Shown: positions 33,422 to 43,700 of the stretch, one piece after another
Position numbering within the stretch: the stretch's first letter is position 1
How the letters are laid out: every line of letters starts with the position of its first letter
Notes under the pieces: model-generated
Database searches by the model: none
Told to the model about the DNA's origin: nothing
The model's input: the letters and a program-made list of their open reading frames with translations, nothing else
Source of the DNA: Cytophagaceae bacterium
GTDB taxonomy: Bacteria; Bacteroidota; Bacteroidia; Flavobacteriales; Flavobacteriaceae
Direction: 5' to 3'
NCBI GenBank assembly: GCA_002710685.1
Contig: PALD01000027.1
Span: 1 to 64,000, forward strand
Length of the DNA: 64,000 bases
Translations under genes and position numbers: made by a program

Positions 33422-34690
33422 ATGAGTACTACCATCGAGAAAACACTGGTAGGTAGCCTGGACCTTGCTACTGCCTCAAATGTTGAAAAGAAAAAACTTC
33501 TTCAACGAATTAGGATCCTAGAGTATTTGTTTTTAAACGGAAAAACCTCAAATGCCGACATCTGCAATCAATTTGGCATAAGCCTACCCACATCAGTCTC
33601 GCTCATCAACCAATTGATTGACCTGAACATTGTGACCAAAAAAGGAAGGGGGGCTTCTGAAGGGGGCCGCAAACCAGATTTATATGGCCTGGCAGAAAAA
33701 TCATTCTATATCCTGAGTATTCATGTAGAAAGATATAAAATACGCTTGGCGATTATAGACTGCAACCACAACATAATCAAAGAAGAAGAAGAAGGTGTGG
33801 AGATTACCTCGAGAACAAACATCGTGGAACTTACCTATGATAAGTTTGAGGAGATGATTGGCGAGGCAGGCATTGACAAAACAAAAATAGTAGGCCTGGG
33901 CGCCAGTATGCCGGGGCTTGTATCAAAAGAAGAAGGAAAAAACTTTACCTATTACCTTACCGAGCAAGAGCCCGAACCCCTAAAGGATGCCTTTCAAAAC
34001 AAGTTCAAACTTCCCATAGTAATCCTTAATGACTCAAAGAGTGCCTGCCTTGCAGAATTTAGGTTTGGCAAGGCCAAGAACAAACAGGATGCACTCGTCA
34101 TCACGATGGATTGGGGTGCGGGACTTGGTATTATACTCGGGGGCGAAATGCATAACGGCACCAGCGGGTTTGCGGGAGAATTTGGCCACATCCCCATGGT
34201 CGATGACGGCCTATTGTGCCATTGCGGCAAGAGGGGATGCCTGGAGACTGAAGCCTCTGGCATTGCCATGGTAAGAAAGGCAAAAGAAGGCATTAAAAAT
34301 GGTGAGACTTCGCTTTTATCCATGCTGCCCGAAGAAGATTTTGAGAAGCTTTCACCAAAGATGATCATAGACTCAGCAAACAAGGGTGACCAATTTTGCA
34401 TAAACATCATCGCAGAAATAGGCCTCATCCTGGGCAAGGGGCTGGCCATCCTCATACAGATCTTCAACCCTGAGCTCATTATCCTAGAAGGTGAGATTGC
34501 CCGCGCTAAACAGTTTATCACCACGCCCATACAACAGTCCATGAACACCTATTGCATGATGCAGCTCAAGGAAAAGACCACCGTGACCCTATCAAACCTG
34601 GGCACACACGCCAGCCTGTATGGAGCAACCATATCAGTCCTTGAAGAAATATTTGAAAACCTCGCATCAAAGGTGATGCAGGAAGCATAA
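33422..34690 (+). CDS. ROK family transcriptional regulator (NagC-like)
   Basis: A 422-residue protein with an N-terminal winged HTH (about residues 30-75, TSNADICNQFGISLPTSVSL) and a ROK/ASKHA sugar-binding domain. The ROK zinc site is intact: His256 in GHIPM and the CHCGKRGC motif at 266-273. The nucleotide-binding MDWGAGLGIILGG segment begins at 229. Proteins of this layout are repressors that respond to amino-sugar phosphates such as GlcNAc-6-P. It is the first gene of a locus with nagB and a GH20 hexosaminidase 26 and about 1,970 bases downstream, which supports that role. Confidence 0.88.
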   Translation: MSTTIEKTLVGSLDLATASNVEKKKLLQRIRILEYLFLNGKTSNADICNQFGISLPTSVSLINQLIDLNIVTKKGRGASEGGRKPDLYGLAEKSFYILSIHVERYKIRLAIIDCNHNIIKEEEEGVEITSRTNIVELTYDKFEEMIGEAGIDKTKIVGLGASMPGLVSKEEGKNFTYYLTEQEPEPLKDAFQNKFKLPIVILNDSKSACLAEFRFGKAKNKQDALVITMDWGAGLGIILGGEMHNGTSGFAGEFGHIPMVDDGLLCHCGKRGCLETEASGIAMVRKAKEGIKNGETSLLSMLPEEDFEKLSPKMIIDSANKGDQFCINIIAEIGLILGKGLAILIQIFNPELIILEGEIARAKQFITTPIQQSMNTYCMMQLKEKTTVTLSNLGTHASLYGATISVLEEIFENLASKVMQEA

Positions 34691-34716
34691 AACCAACCAC
34701 CAAAAAAAACCAAGAA

Positions 34717-36636
34717 ATGGCAAGATTAAATCTTTTAGAAGAAACACGTTTTGAGAAACTGCCAGTAAGTGTTTATGAAAAAGAGGAAATAGCCTCAAAG
34801 ATCGTTGCGCAGCGCATCGCAAGCCTCATACGCGAAAAAGCAAAGCATAACAAACATGCCGTTTTGGGCCTGGCAACCGGCGCCACCCCCATCAAGGTTT
34901 ATGAAGAGCTCGTGCGCATGCACAAGGAGGAGAGCCTGAGCTTTGAAAACGTCATTACCTTTAACCTGGATGAGTACTACCCCATGCAGCCAGATGCCAA
35001 ACAAAGCTATGTGCGTTTCATGGATGAAAACCTTTTTAACCATATCGATATAAAAAGGAAAAACATCCATGTACCAGATGGAACCCTGGCCAAAGAGGAC
35101 ATAACAGACTACTGCCTTGAATATGAACGCAAGATCACGGCCGTGGGCGGTCTTGACATTCAGGTACTGGGAATAGGTAGAACAGGGCACATAGGCTTCA
35201 ACGAGCCAGGATCAGCACCTAACTCTGGCACGAGGCTGGTCACCCTTGATGATTTGACCAGGCGTGATGCCTCGAGGGATTTTGGCGGTAAAGAAAATGT
35301 TCCCACCAAAGCCATTACCATGGGCATAGGCACCATCTTCAAGGCCCATGAAATCATCCTCATGGCCTGGAACAAGAAAAAGGCGCCCATCATCAAGAAA
35401 GCCGTCGAGGGTGAAATCTCAAGCTCGGTACCAGCAACATATCTACAACTTTCTGAAAATGTAGAATTCATATTAGACCAGGATGCAGCTTCCCTCCTGA
35501 CCCGCTTTGATACACCATGGCTCGTAAAAGATTGCAACTGGGATGCCAGGTTGATCAAGAAAGCCGTGATATGGCTATCACAACAAGTGGACAAGCCCAT
35601 ATTAAAACTTACCGAAGAAGACTATAACTCCAATGGGATGGCACAACTTGCGACTGAGCAAGGTCCAGCTTACGACATAAATATAAACGTATTCAACCAG
35701 CTACAGCACAGTATAACCGGGTGGCCCGGGGGCAAACCCAAGGCTGATGACTCACAACGTCCAGAGCGTGCGCTTCCCGCGAAAAAAAGGTCCATCATAT
35801 TCAGCCCACATCCTGATGATGACGTTATCTCCATGGGCGGTACGTTTATACGCCTTGTAGATCAAGGTCATGAGGTGCATGTTGCCTATCAAACCTCTGG
35901 TAACACCGCGGTATGGGACACAGATGTGCTAAGGTATGTTGAATTTGCCATTGACTTTAACAAAAGCATGGGCGGTGATACCTCAAAGCTGGAAAAGACC
36001 TATGAAGAAATGCGCAGCTTTATAAAGAAAAAACAGCCCAACGACATTGACCTTCCCACCATTCAAAACGTCAAGGGATTCATACGTAAAACCGAAGCCA
36101 TCGCAGGGGCACGTTACGCAGGTCTCAAAGATGACCAGATTCATTTTATGGCATTACCGTTTTATGAAAGCGGTAAAAAGGTAAAACACCCCGTAACCGA
36201 AAGTGATGTGAAAATCACCATGGAACTCCTGCAAAAAGTAAAACCCCACCAAATTTTTGCAGCAGGTGACTTTGCTGACCCTCACGGCACGCATATCACC
36301 TGTTTCAATATCATCCTTGAAGCCATGCGTCGCTTGCGCGAAACTGAAGAATGGACAAAAGATTGCTGGTTATGGATGTATCGCGGTGCATGGCAAGAGT
36401 TTGAAACCCATGAGATAGAAATGGCAGTACCACTTTCTCCACAAGAAGTATTGCGCAAGAGAATGGCCATCTTTCAACATCAATCCCAAAAGGATGTTCC
36501 CGTTTTCCCCGGGGATGACGAGCGCGAGTTCTGGGTACGTGCCGAAGAACGAAACAGGGAAACCGCCGTGAACTATCACAGACTGGGCCTTGCCGAATAT
36601 GAAGCCATAGAAGCCTTCGTGCGGTGGAACTTTTAA
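34717..36636 (+). CDS. nagB: glucosamine-6-phosphate deaminase with PIG-L-like C-terminal domain
   Basis: A 639-residue two-part protein. Residues 1-270 form a NagB/SugP deaminase domain: Asp85 in NLDEYY is the expected general base, and GHIGFNEPG gives His158 and Glu163. At the site of E. coli Asp141 the sequence is GRTGH, so Thr156 replaces that Asp. Residues about 355-635 form a PIG-L/LmbE-type domain with SPHPDDDV (HPDDD 365-369). Standard NagB has about 266 residues; the long form is common in Bacteroidota. The reaction is glucosamine-6-P to fructose-6-P plus ammonia; the second domain may remove N-acetyl groups, which would let one protein do both steps. That coupling is inferred. Confidence 0.88.
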   Translation: MARLNLLEETRFEKLPVSVYEKEEIASKIVAQRIASLIREKAKHNKHAVLGLATGATPIKVYEELVRMHKEESLSFENVITFNLDEYYPMQPDAKQSYVRFMDENLFNHIDIKRKNIHVPDGTLAKEDITDYCLEYERKITAVGGLDIQVLGIGRTGHIGFNEPGSAPNSGTRLVTLDDLTRRDASRDFGGKENVPTKAITMGIGTIFKAHEIILMAWNKKKAPIIKKAVEGEISSSVPATYLQLSENVEFILDQDAASLLTRFDTPWLVKDCNWDARLIKKAVIWLSQQVDKPILKLTEEDYNSNGMAQLATEQGPAYDININVFNQLQHSITGWPGGKPKADDSQRPERALPAKKRSIIFSPHPDDDVISMGGTFIRLVDQGHEVHVAYQTSGNTAVWDTDVLRYVEFAIDFNKSMGGDTSKLEKTYEEMRSFIKKKQPNDIDLPTIQNVKGFIRKTEAIAGARYAGLKDDQIHFMALPFYESGKKVKHPVTESDVKITMELLQKVKPHQIFAAGDFADPHGTHITCFNIILEAMRRLRETEEWTKDCWLWMYRGAWQEFETHEIEMAVPLSPQEVLRKRMAIFQHQSQKDVPVFPGDDEREFWVRAEERNRETAVNYHRLGLAEYEAIEAFVRWNF

Positions 36637-36662
36637 AAACAAACACTCCTAAATAAAAATTC

Positions 36663-38300
36663 ATGAAAAGATTCCTGCTCCTCTTGATAGCGCTAGGTCT
36701 ATTTTCCTGCAAAGGAAAGTACGATCAATACAAAAGCATAAAGAACGACCCTGAAGATTATGCTATTGTGCCAAAACCAGCACACCTTAAAATGCAGGAA
36801 GGTAGGTTTCTCATTGATGCAGGGACCCGTATTGTCGCCGCAGATACCTTAGGTAAAGAAGCAGGATTTCTTGCAAAATACATACGTGAAGAAGGCGGCA
36901 TGGACACTAAGGTCATCACGGACGAGGCTGAACATGCCATCAAGCTTCAACTGGTGGACAGCATCACAAATCCTGAAGGCTATACCCTGGATATCGATAA
37001 TGACTCGGTTTTGCTAGAAGCCAGCACGCCACAGGGAATTTTTTATGGCATACAGACCCTGAGACAGCTTTTACCCGCAACAATCGATTCCGCGGAAGCG
37101 GGAAACATCACCCTACCGGCCGTCAAGATCGTGGATGCGCCCAGCTATGCGTATCGCGGCATGCACCTGGATGTGGCACGCCACATGTTTCCGGTAGATT
37201 TTATCAAGGAATATATTGACCTTATCGCCCTGCACAAGATGAACACCTTTCACTGGCACCTCACGGATGACCAGGGCTGGAGAATAGAGATCAAGAAGTA
37301 TCCCAAACTTACCGAGATAGGTGGGTTTAGGGATGAAACGGTTGTTACCCGCGACCCATACACGGGCGACGGCAAACCTTATGGCGGTTTCTACACACAA
37401 GACGAGATCAGGGATATTGTGGCTTACGCCAAAGACAGGCACATCACTATCATCCCGGAAATCGAAATGCCCGGCCATGCGACTGCCGCACTGGCCGCCT
37501 ACCCAGATCTGGGCAATGGTACGGGACCATACAAAACGGTTACCACTTGGGGTGTTTTCCCCACGATTTTTGCGCCAAAGGAAGAAACTTTCACCTTTCT
37601 AGAAGATGTGCTCACGGAGGTCATGGACCTGTTCCCCAGCACCTACATCCACATAGGCGGTGATGAAGCCCCCAAGACCGAGTGGGAAAAAAGTGCCCAG
37701 GCGCAAGAAGTGATGAAACGCGAAGGCCTTGCCAATGAACATGAACTACAGAGCTATTTTATACAGCGAATGGAAAAATTTCTCAATGCCCATGGCCGTC
37801 AAATCATGGGGTGGGATGAAATCCTTGAAGGTGGGCTTGCGCCAAATGCGACCGTTATGTCCTGGCGCGGAACTGAAGGCGGTGTCGAAGCCGCAAAACA
37901 AAACCACGATGTGGTGATGACGCCCAACAGGTATGTGTACCTAGATTACTATCAAGCAGACCCCAAAACCGAAAAATACGGTGTGGGACCTGTAGTGACG
38001 GTAGAAAAAATCCATGGCTACAATCCCACGCCGGCAGAGCTAACCCCAGAGCAGGCTAAACATATTCTAGGGGTTCAGGCAAATGTATGGACAGAGCGCA
38101 TGCCCACACAGGACATCGTGGAGTATATGGTACTCCCCAGGATGAGCGCCCTTGCCGAGGTGGGCTGGACCCCCCGGGACAAAAAGGAGTATGTTGATTT
38201 TACCCAGAGAATGAAAAGACTGCAAAAAATCTTTGACGCAATGGGACTCAATTATGCCAAGCACATCTTTAACTCAGCGCAGACCCCTGAGAAAGATTAA
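36663..38300 (+). CDS. GH20 beta-N-acetylhexosaminidase, lipoprotein
   Basis: A 545-residue lipoprotein (lipobox LFSCKG, Cys16). An N-terminal GH20b domain (about 30-150) is followed by the GH20 barrel (about 160-515). The catalytic Asp334-Glu335 pair is in HIGGDEAPKTEW, and HKMNTFHWHLTDDQGWR at 191-207 is a family signature. It releases terminal GlcNAc or GalNAc from glycans or chitin oligosaccharides by substrate-assisted catalysis. The lipid anchor places it in the periplasm or on the surface. It is 26 bases after nagB and belongs to the same unit, feeding the GlcNAc pathway. Confidence 0.92.
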   Translation: MKRFLLLLIALGLFSCKGKYDQYKSIKNDPEDYAIVPKPAHLKMQEGRFLIDAGTRIVAADTLGKEAGFLAKYIREEGGMDTKVITDEAEHAIKLQLVDSITNPEGYTLDIDNDSVLLEASTPQGIFYGIQTLRQLLPATIDSAEAGNITLPAVKIVDAPSYAYRGMHLDVARHMFPVDFIKEYIDLIALHKMNTFHWHLTDDQGWRIEIKKYPKLTEIGGFRDETVVTRDPYTGDGKPYGGFYTQDEIRDIVAYAKDRHITIIPEIEMPGHATAALAAYPDLGNGTGPYKTVTTWGVFPTIFAPKEETFTFLEDVLTEVMDLFPSTYIHIGGDEAPKTEWEKSAQAQEVMKREGLANEHELQSYFIQRMEKFLNAHGRQIMGWDEILEGGLAPNATVMSWRGTEGGVEAAKQNHDVVMTPNRYVYLDYYQADPKTEKYGVGPVVTVEKIHGYNPTPAELTPEQAKHILGVQANVWTERMPTQDIVEYMVLPRMSALAEVGWTPRDKKEYVDFTQRMKRLQKIFDAMGLNYAKHIFNSAQTPEKD

Positions 38301-38338
38301 GACCTCTGGGGTTTGAATAATTTGGCCAAAGCCAAAAC

Positions 38339-39394
38339 ATGAAAAAGACAGTCCTATATCTATGCAGTGCCATATTTTGCGCATCAGTGCATGCACAGAA
38401 TATCCCGGCGCCAAAGAGTTATATTGCACATAAAACCCCCTTTCCCATCACCATTGACGGCCTGGGTGATGAAGAAGCCTGGCAGGCATCCGCCTGGAGT
38501 GATGAATTTATTGACATTGAAGGAAAAAAAACACCCCAATACAAAACCCAGGTAAAAATGTTGTGGGACGAGCAGTACCTCTACTTTTTTGCAAAACTGG
38601 AGGAACCCCACATTTGGGCTACGCTAAAACAGCGCGATACCGTTATCTTTTACAATAACGATTTTGAGATTTTCCTGGATCCAGATGGTGACACGCACCA
38701 CTACATGGAGTTTGAGATGAATGCCCACAACACCCTCTGGGACCTCATGCTCACCAAAGCTTACCGCGATGGAGGCCGCCCCATTGACAACTGGGATATA
38801 AAAGGCATCAAGACCGCGGTGCACATCAACGGCACATTCAACGACCCCACAGACATTGACACATGCTGGACGGTAGAGATTGCCATGCCCTGGGAAGCAC
38901 TCAATGAAGCCCAGGCCAAGCAGGGAGGTAAAGCTGGTGAATTTTGGCGCATCAATTTTTCACGCGTAAACTGGGATTATGACTTGATTAATGGCAAGTA
39001 CTACCGTAAGCAAGATGCAAACGGCAAGTTCCTGCCAGAGTACAACTGGGTCTGGTCACCGCAATGGGTGATAAACATGCATGAGCCAGAGCACTGGGGC
39101 TATGTTTATTTTTCGGGTAGCGCTCCAGGCGAAAGCGATTCTTTCACAATACCACAAGACGAGCAACTACGCTGGGCATTGTATGAAGCCTTTGCAGAGA
39201 TTAAAAATAGATGGAAGGCTAAAAATGGTCTGGAACACGTAAAGGAATTTGCTAAAACCCCGCTCAACATAGGAGGCAAGCAAGTGACCATCACGGTTGA
39301 AAAAACAGCATCGGGCTGGAATATCTCGGCGCAAAGCCCATTTACAAAAAAACAATATGCCATTACCCAGGACGGTAAATATGTTGAACTCTAA
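38339..39394 (+). CDS. carbohydrate-binding family 9-like exported protein
   Basis: A 351-residue protein with signal peptide (1-19). The N-terminal part (about 30-230) has the CBM9-like beta-sandwich pattern: ITIDGLGDEEAWQASAWSDE, then LWDEQYLYFFAKLEEPHIWA and NNDFEIFLDPDGDTHHYMEF. The C-terminal 120 residues are less conserved. Related proteins are found beside glycosidase genes in Bacteroidota, and some bind reducing ends of sugars. It lies between GH20 and the GHL10-like gene with short gaps (38 and 9 bases), so it is part of the amino-sugar locus. Catalytic function is not expected. Confidence 0.8.
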   Translation: MKKTVLYLCSAIFCASVHAQNIPAPKSYIAHKTPFPITIDGLGDEEAWQASAWSDEFIDIEGKKTPQYKTQVKMLWDEQYLYFFAKLEEPHIWATLKQRDTVIFYNNDFEIFLDPDGDTHHYMEFEMNAHNTLWDLMLTKAYRDGGRPIDNWDIKGIKTAVHINGTFNDPTDIDTCWTVEIAMPWEALNEAQAKQGGKAGEFWRINFSRVNWDYDLINGKYYRKQDANGKFLPEYNWVWSPQWVINMHEPEHWGYVYFSGSAPGESDSFTIPQDEQLRWALYEAFAEIKNRWKAKNGLEHVKEFAKTPLNIGGKQVTITVEKTASGWNISAQSPFTKKQYAITQDGKYVEL

Positions 39395-39403
39395 CCACCA
39401 AAA

Positions 39404-40501
39404 ATGAAAAGACTACTACTCCTACTCATCGCAGCAACGCTTTATACTTGCGGCGATACAAACAACAATGCACCTCAATCTAAACCAGAAACCCAAAAAG
39501 ACACAACTTCCACCTTTAAATACTGGACGTGGATGGGGGCAAACAATGAGAAACCGGACTCCTCATACACTAAACAGTTTAAAAAATACAAAGAGCATGG
39601 CATCGATGCCGTGCTCATCAATACCAATGGTGACCCAAAGCTTCTAGGCAGGTTAGCACCCCTGGCAAATGCTGAGGGGCTTGAGGTACACGCCTGGATG
39701 ATGACGGTCAACCGCCCCGGGGATACCACCGCACTCAAGCATCCAGACTGGTACCAGGTAAGTCGCAGCGGCAAGTCCTGCTTTGATGACAGGCCTTATG
39801 TAGACTATTACCAGTGGCTGTCACCCAGTCATCCTGATGCCCGTGAACATATTTACGACCTGCTTGAAGGACTTGCCAAGGTTGACGGTGTAGCAAGTAT
39901 ACATTTAGATTACATACGATACCCTGATGTTTTTTTACCCATCGGGCTGCTGCCAAAATATGACCTGGTTCAAAACGAAGAACTACCAGATTATGACTTT
40001 GACTACTCTGATGCTGCCGTGAATGCCTTTAAGGAACAATATGGCAAGGACCCCAGGACCATGGAGCACCCGGAGATTGATATAGAGTGGAAACAATTTC
40101 GTTTAAACGAAATAAAAAAAGTAGTGGACCATGCCTATAAAATCGCACATAACCATGACAAGATACTTACCGCCGCGGTTTTTCCATATCCTGAGATGGC
40201 AGACCATATGGTACGCCAGCGCTGGGACAAATGGAACATAGACGTGGTGTTGCCCATGATCTACAACAACTTCTACAATGAAGGTGTAGACTGGATAGGA
40301 TTTGCCACCCGGCAGGGTGTCAATGACCTCAAGGGCAGAAATGTTGAACTACACACGGGCATCTATGTCCCAGAACTATCGGCCAGCCAGCTTGCCGACG
40401 CCATCAACATGGCTAGGGAAAATGGAGCAAAAGGAGTTTCCTTTTTTGACGGCAATGCGCTTGATTCACTAAAACTGGACGCGATTAAAAGAGTTAAATA
40501 G
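39404..40501 (+). CDS. GHL10/DUF187-like glycosyl hydrolase family lipoprotein
   Basis: A 365-residue lipoprotein (lipobox LYTCGD, Cys16) with a TIM-barrel look. The hallmark HLDYIRYPD is at about 165-173, as in GHL10 (DUF187-type) proteins related to GH10/GH13-like barrels. Other barrel strands are seen at YWTWMGANN, GIDAVLINTNGD, EVHAWMMTVNRPGD and VVLPMIYNNFY. The family's reaction is not firmly established, although several members sit in cell-wall or amino-sugar degradation loci. It is nine bases after the CBM9-like gene. A hairpin follows its stop codon. Confidence 0.75.
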   Translation: MKRLLLLLIAATLYTCGDTNNNAPQSKPETQKDTTSTFKYWTWMGANNEKPDSSYTKQFKKYKEHGIDAVLINTNGDPKLLGRLAPLANAEGLEVHAWMMTVNRPGDTTALKHPDWYQVSRSGKSCFDDRPYVDYYQWLSPSHPDAREHIYDLLEGLAKVDGVASIHLDYIRYPDVFLPIGLLPKYDLVQNEELPDYDFDYSDAAVNAFKEQYGKDPRTMEHPEIDIEWKQFRLNEIKKVVDHAYKIAHNHDKILTAAVFPYPEMADHMVRQRWDKWNIDVVLPMIYNNFYNEGVDWIGFATRQGVNDLKGRNVELHTGIYVPELSASQLADAINMARENGAKGVSFFDGNALDSLKLDAIKRVK

Positions 40502-40514
40502 TACAGGTTTTCAT

Positions 40515-40560
40515 AGGGCAGTTGAATAAGACTGCTCTATATTATATTTATAATTTTTTT
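40515..40560 (+). terminator. terminator-like hairpin before susC 1
   Basis: Arms AGGGCAGT (40515-40522) and ACTGCTCT (40531-40538) pair with one G-U. A T-rich tract ends at 40560 after an A/T spacer, so termination may be weak or the hairpin may stabilise mRNA ends between the enzyme genes and the susC/susD pair. Confidence 0.45.
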
Positions 40561-40756
40561 ATTTAAGTATTCATATTTATTAAAATAATATGTTCTAAAA
40601 AAATAGAAATAGATTCTTTTTTATTAAGTTTTCTGTTAAAAAACAAACTTAATTGATTAAAAAAGAAGTTAGATATAATGTTAGTTTAACTAGAAATGTT
40701 ATTTTTAACTTCTATTAACAAAAAGTTTTTATTTTCTTAACTTAAACTAGCAAAAT

Positions 40757-43700
40757 ATGGCCAGACAATTAATTCTTCTTTTTGGCTTTTTATTTCTTGT
40801 ATCAACCCAAGAATCAAAAGCCCAGGAGCAAACCGTGACAGGTACTGTCACCGATGCCGAAAGCGGGATGCCATTGCCAGGAGTAACGGTAATTCAAAAA
40901 GGCACTAACAATGGGACCTCAACAGATTTTGACGGACTATTTTCAATCAGTGTGCCCACTGATGCCACTCTTGTATTTTCAATGGTAGGATTCACCAGCA
41001 AAGAGGCTCCGGTGAATGGAAACAGTACAATTGATATTAACCTTGAGGTCAACACAGAATCCCTTGATGAAGTCGTGGTTACGGCTTTGGGCTTGACCCG
41101 TGAAAAAAAATCACTGGGATATGCCGTAACGGAACTTGAAAGCGAGGAGATCAACACGGTAAAAGACTACAACGTGGCAAGCTCACTGGTAGGTAAAGTA
41201 GCCGGGGTAACCATCACACAATCTGGTGGTGTAGGTTCTGGATCGCGTATCGTGATACGTGGCAACAACTCCTTATCAGGTAACAACCAGGCACTTATCG
41301 TGGTAGATGGGATTCCCATTGATGCGTCGGGAAGTGAATCTGGCGGGAGTATTTACAACAGTACGCCTACCGGGGGTGGTATAACGGACATCAACCCTGC
41401 GGATATTGAATCATTATCAGTATTGAAAGGCCCCAACGCCGCAGCACTATATGGATCAAGAGCTTCTAATGGGGTTATACTCATCACCACTAAAAAAGGG
41501 AAGATGGGAAGTGGCCTGGGGCTTAGCATAAACTCTAACGTCTCCGTTGAGGAAACCATGTTTTTGCCAAAGTATCAAAACACCTATGGTGCAGGTTCTA
41601 ATGGAGGTTATTATCAAGACATCGCAAATTATGGCGGATCTTCATGGGGGCCAGAAATGGATGGTTCACAACAATTATATTATACAGGCGAACAAAAAGC
41701 TTATAGCCCACAACCAGACAACATAAAGGATTTCTTTGAGACAGGTATTAAATCGATAAACACGATTTCTGCCAGTAAGGGTGGTGAAGACTATAGCTTG
41801 CGTTTTTCTTACACTAACAACAAGACCACATCTGTAATACCTAATTCAGACCTTTTGAGCCACAACTTTAACTTACGTGGCTTGCTCAACCTCTCTGATA
41901 AACTGAGCATAGATTCTAAAGCGACATATTTTACCCAAGAGTTGAACAACAGGACAAATGTGGGAACTGAAGGTATCATGGCCTATGTATATACCATGCC
42001 CCGTAACGTGGCCATCGATGACCTGAAAAAATACAAACCAAGTCAATATGCCGATCCTTCAATGTTTGAGAGCACATACAATGTCATTAGCTATGCTGGT
42101 CAAAACAAATCTACAGGAAACCCTTACTGGATACTTAATGAGGATAGAAATGATGAGAGAAGGGACCGCTTTTTAGGTTTTGCAAAAATTGACTATGAAT
42201 TTACTGACTGGCTATCTGCTTTTATCAGGGTGGGTGGTGATGTTGCCAATGTAAGATCTGAAACTATTCAGAATTATGGACATCATTTCTTCCCTACCGG
42301 CCGTCTTAATTTCAGCACGGCAAAATATACAGAGCTGAACAGCGACTTCCTCTTCATGATTGACAAGGACATAACCGATAAATTGAACCTTAATGCCAAC
42401 ATAGGTGGTAACTTGTCAAAGAGAACATTTGAAACCATGAGTGTATCCGGCTCACAATTCAAGATTCCCGAGCCACCGTTCTTGAATAACACAAATATTC
42501 AATCAAGTACGCATTCACCCCTAGGTATTAAAAAAGTAAATTCGCTCTATGCAGCTGTCAACCTAGCTTATGATGACTTCATGTATCTTGACCTAACCGC
42601 AAGGAACGACTGGTCATCAACGCTTGCAAAAGACAATCGTTCATATTTTTATCCATCAGCCAGTTATTCTATACTGGTTGACAGGTTCATCGATCCGTCA
42701 AAAGAATTTCTCAACATGTTTAAGTTGAGGGCGAGCTGGGCTCAAGTAGGTGGTGATACAGGTGTTTATCAACTGTATCAAACCTTTAGTGTTCCACAAG
42801 ACGGCTACCTGGGATTAACGGTACTCAATGGTCCCACGGTGAAATTAAAACCAGACCTTAAACCAGAAACCATAACCTCTTCAGAATTTGGTTTTGAAAC
42901 CAGCTTTTTTGGCAATCGCCTTTACACTGATTTTTCATTTTACAGCATCAAGAATGAAGATATGATTTTTAACGTTCCCGTAGCACCTGCAACAGGATAC
43001 AGCTTTTTCAAGGAAAATATAGGTGAGGTCGAGAACAAGGGTGTAGAGATAATGATAGGCGGTAAACCCATACAAACAGAAAACTTCACATGGGATGTAA
43101 ACCTCAACTTTTCAAGAAACAAGAACAAGCTTGTAAAACTTTTTGATGGCCTAGATAGTTTCTCCCTTAACTCACTAGGAACATTGACGGTGCAAGCAAC
43201 CGTGGGAGGTGGGATTGGAGACCTTTATGGCAGCACCTGGAGAACAAATGAAAATGGTGAGCGCATTGTGACTTCAGATGGATATCCACTGGCAACTTCA
43301 GGCGGAGAACGTTCTTTACTGGGCAATTCACAACCTGATTGGATAGGAGGTATCACAAACACATTTACTTATAAAAACCTATCCCTACGCTTCCTGGTGG
43401 ATGCCCGTGTGGGTGGAGAGATATATTCCGCAACTTCTTCTTATCTTGACGCTGCAGGGGTTTCTGAAAGGACCCTGCAATATAGGGATGGCATTGTTAT
43501 AGATGCTGTAGATGCAGAAACAGGAGAACCCAATACTGCCGGAATCACGGGACAACAATATTGGGGTGCAATTTCTGGTATTGATGAAAACTATGTTTAT
43601 GACCAGACAAACTTCAGGCTCAGAGAACTTGCCCTCAATTACTCTTTTTCTTCCAGCCTTTTGGATAACACTGGTATAAACTCTGCAAGTATAGGCATCA

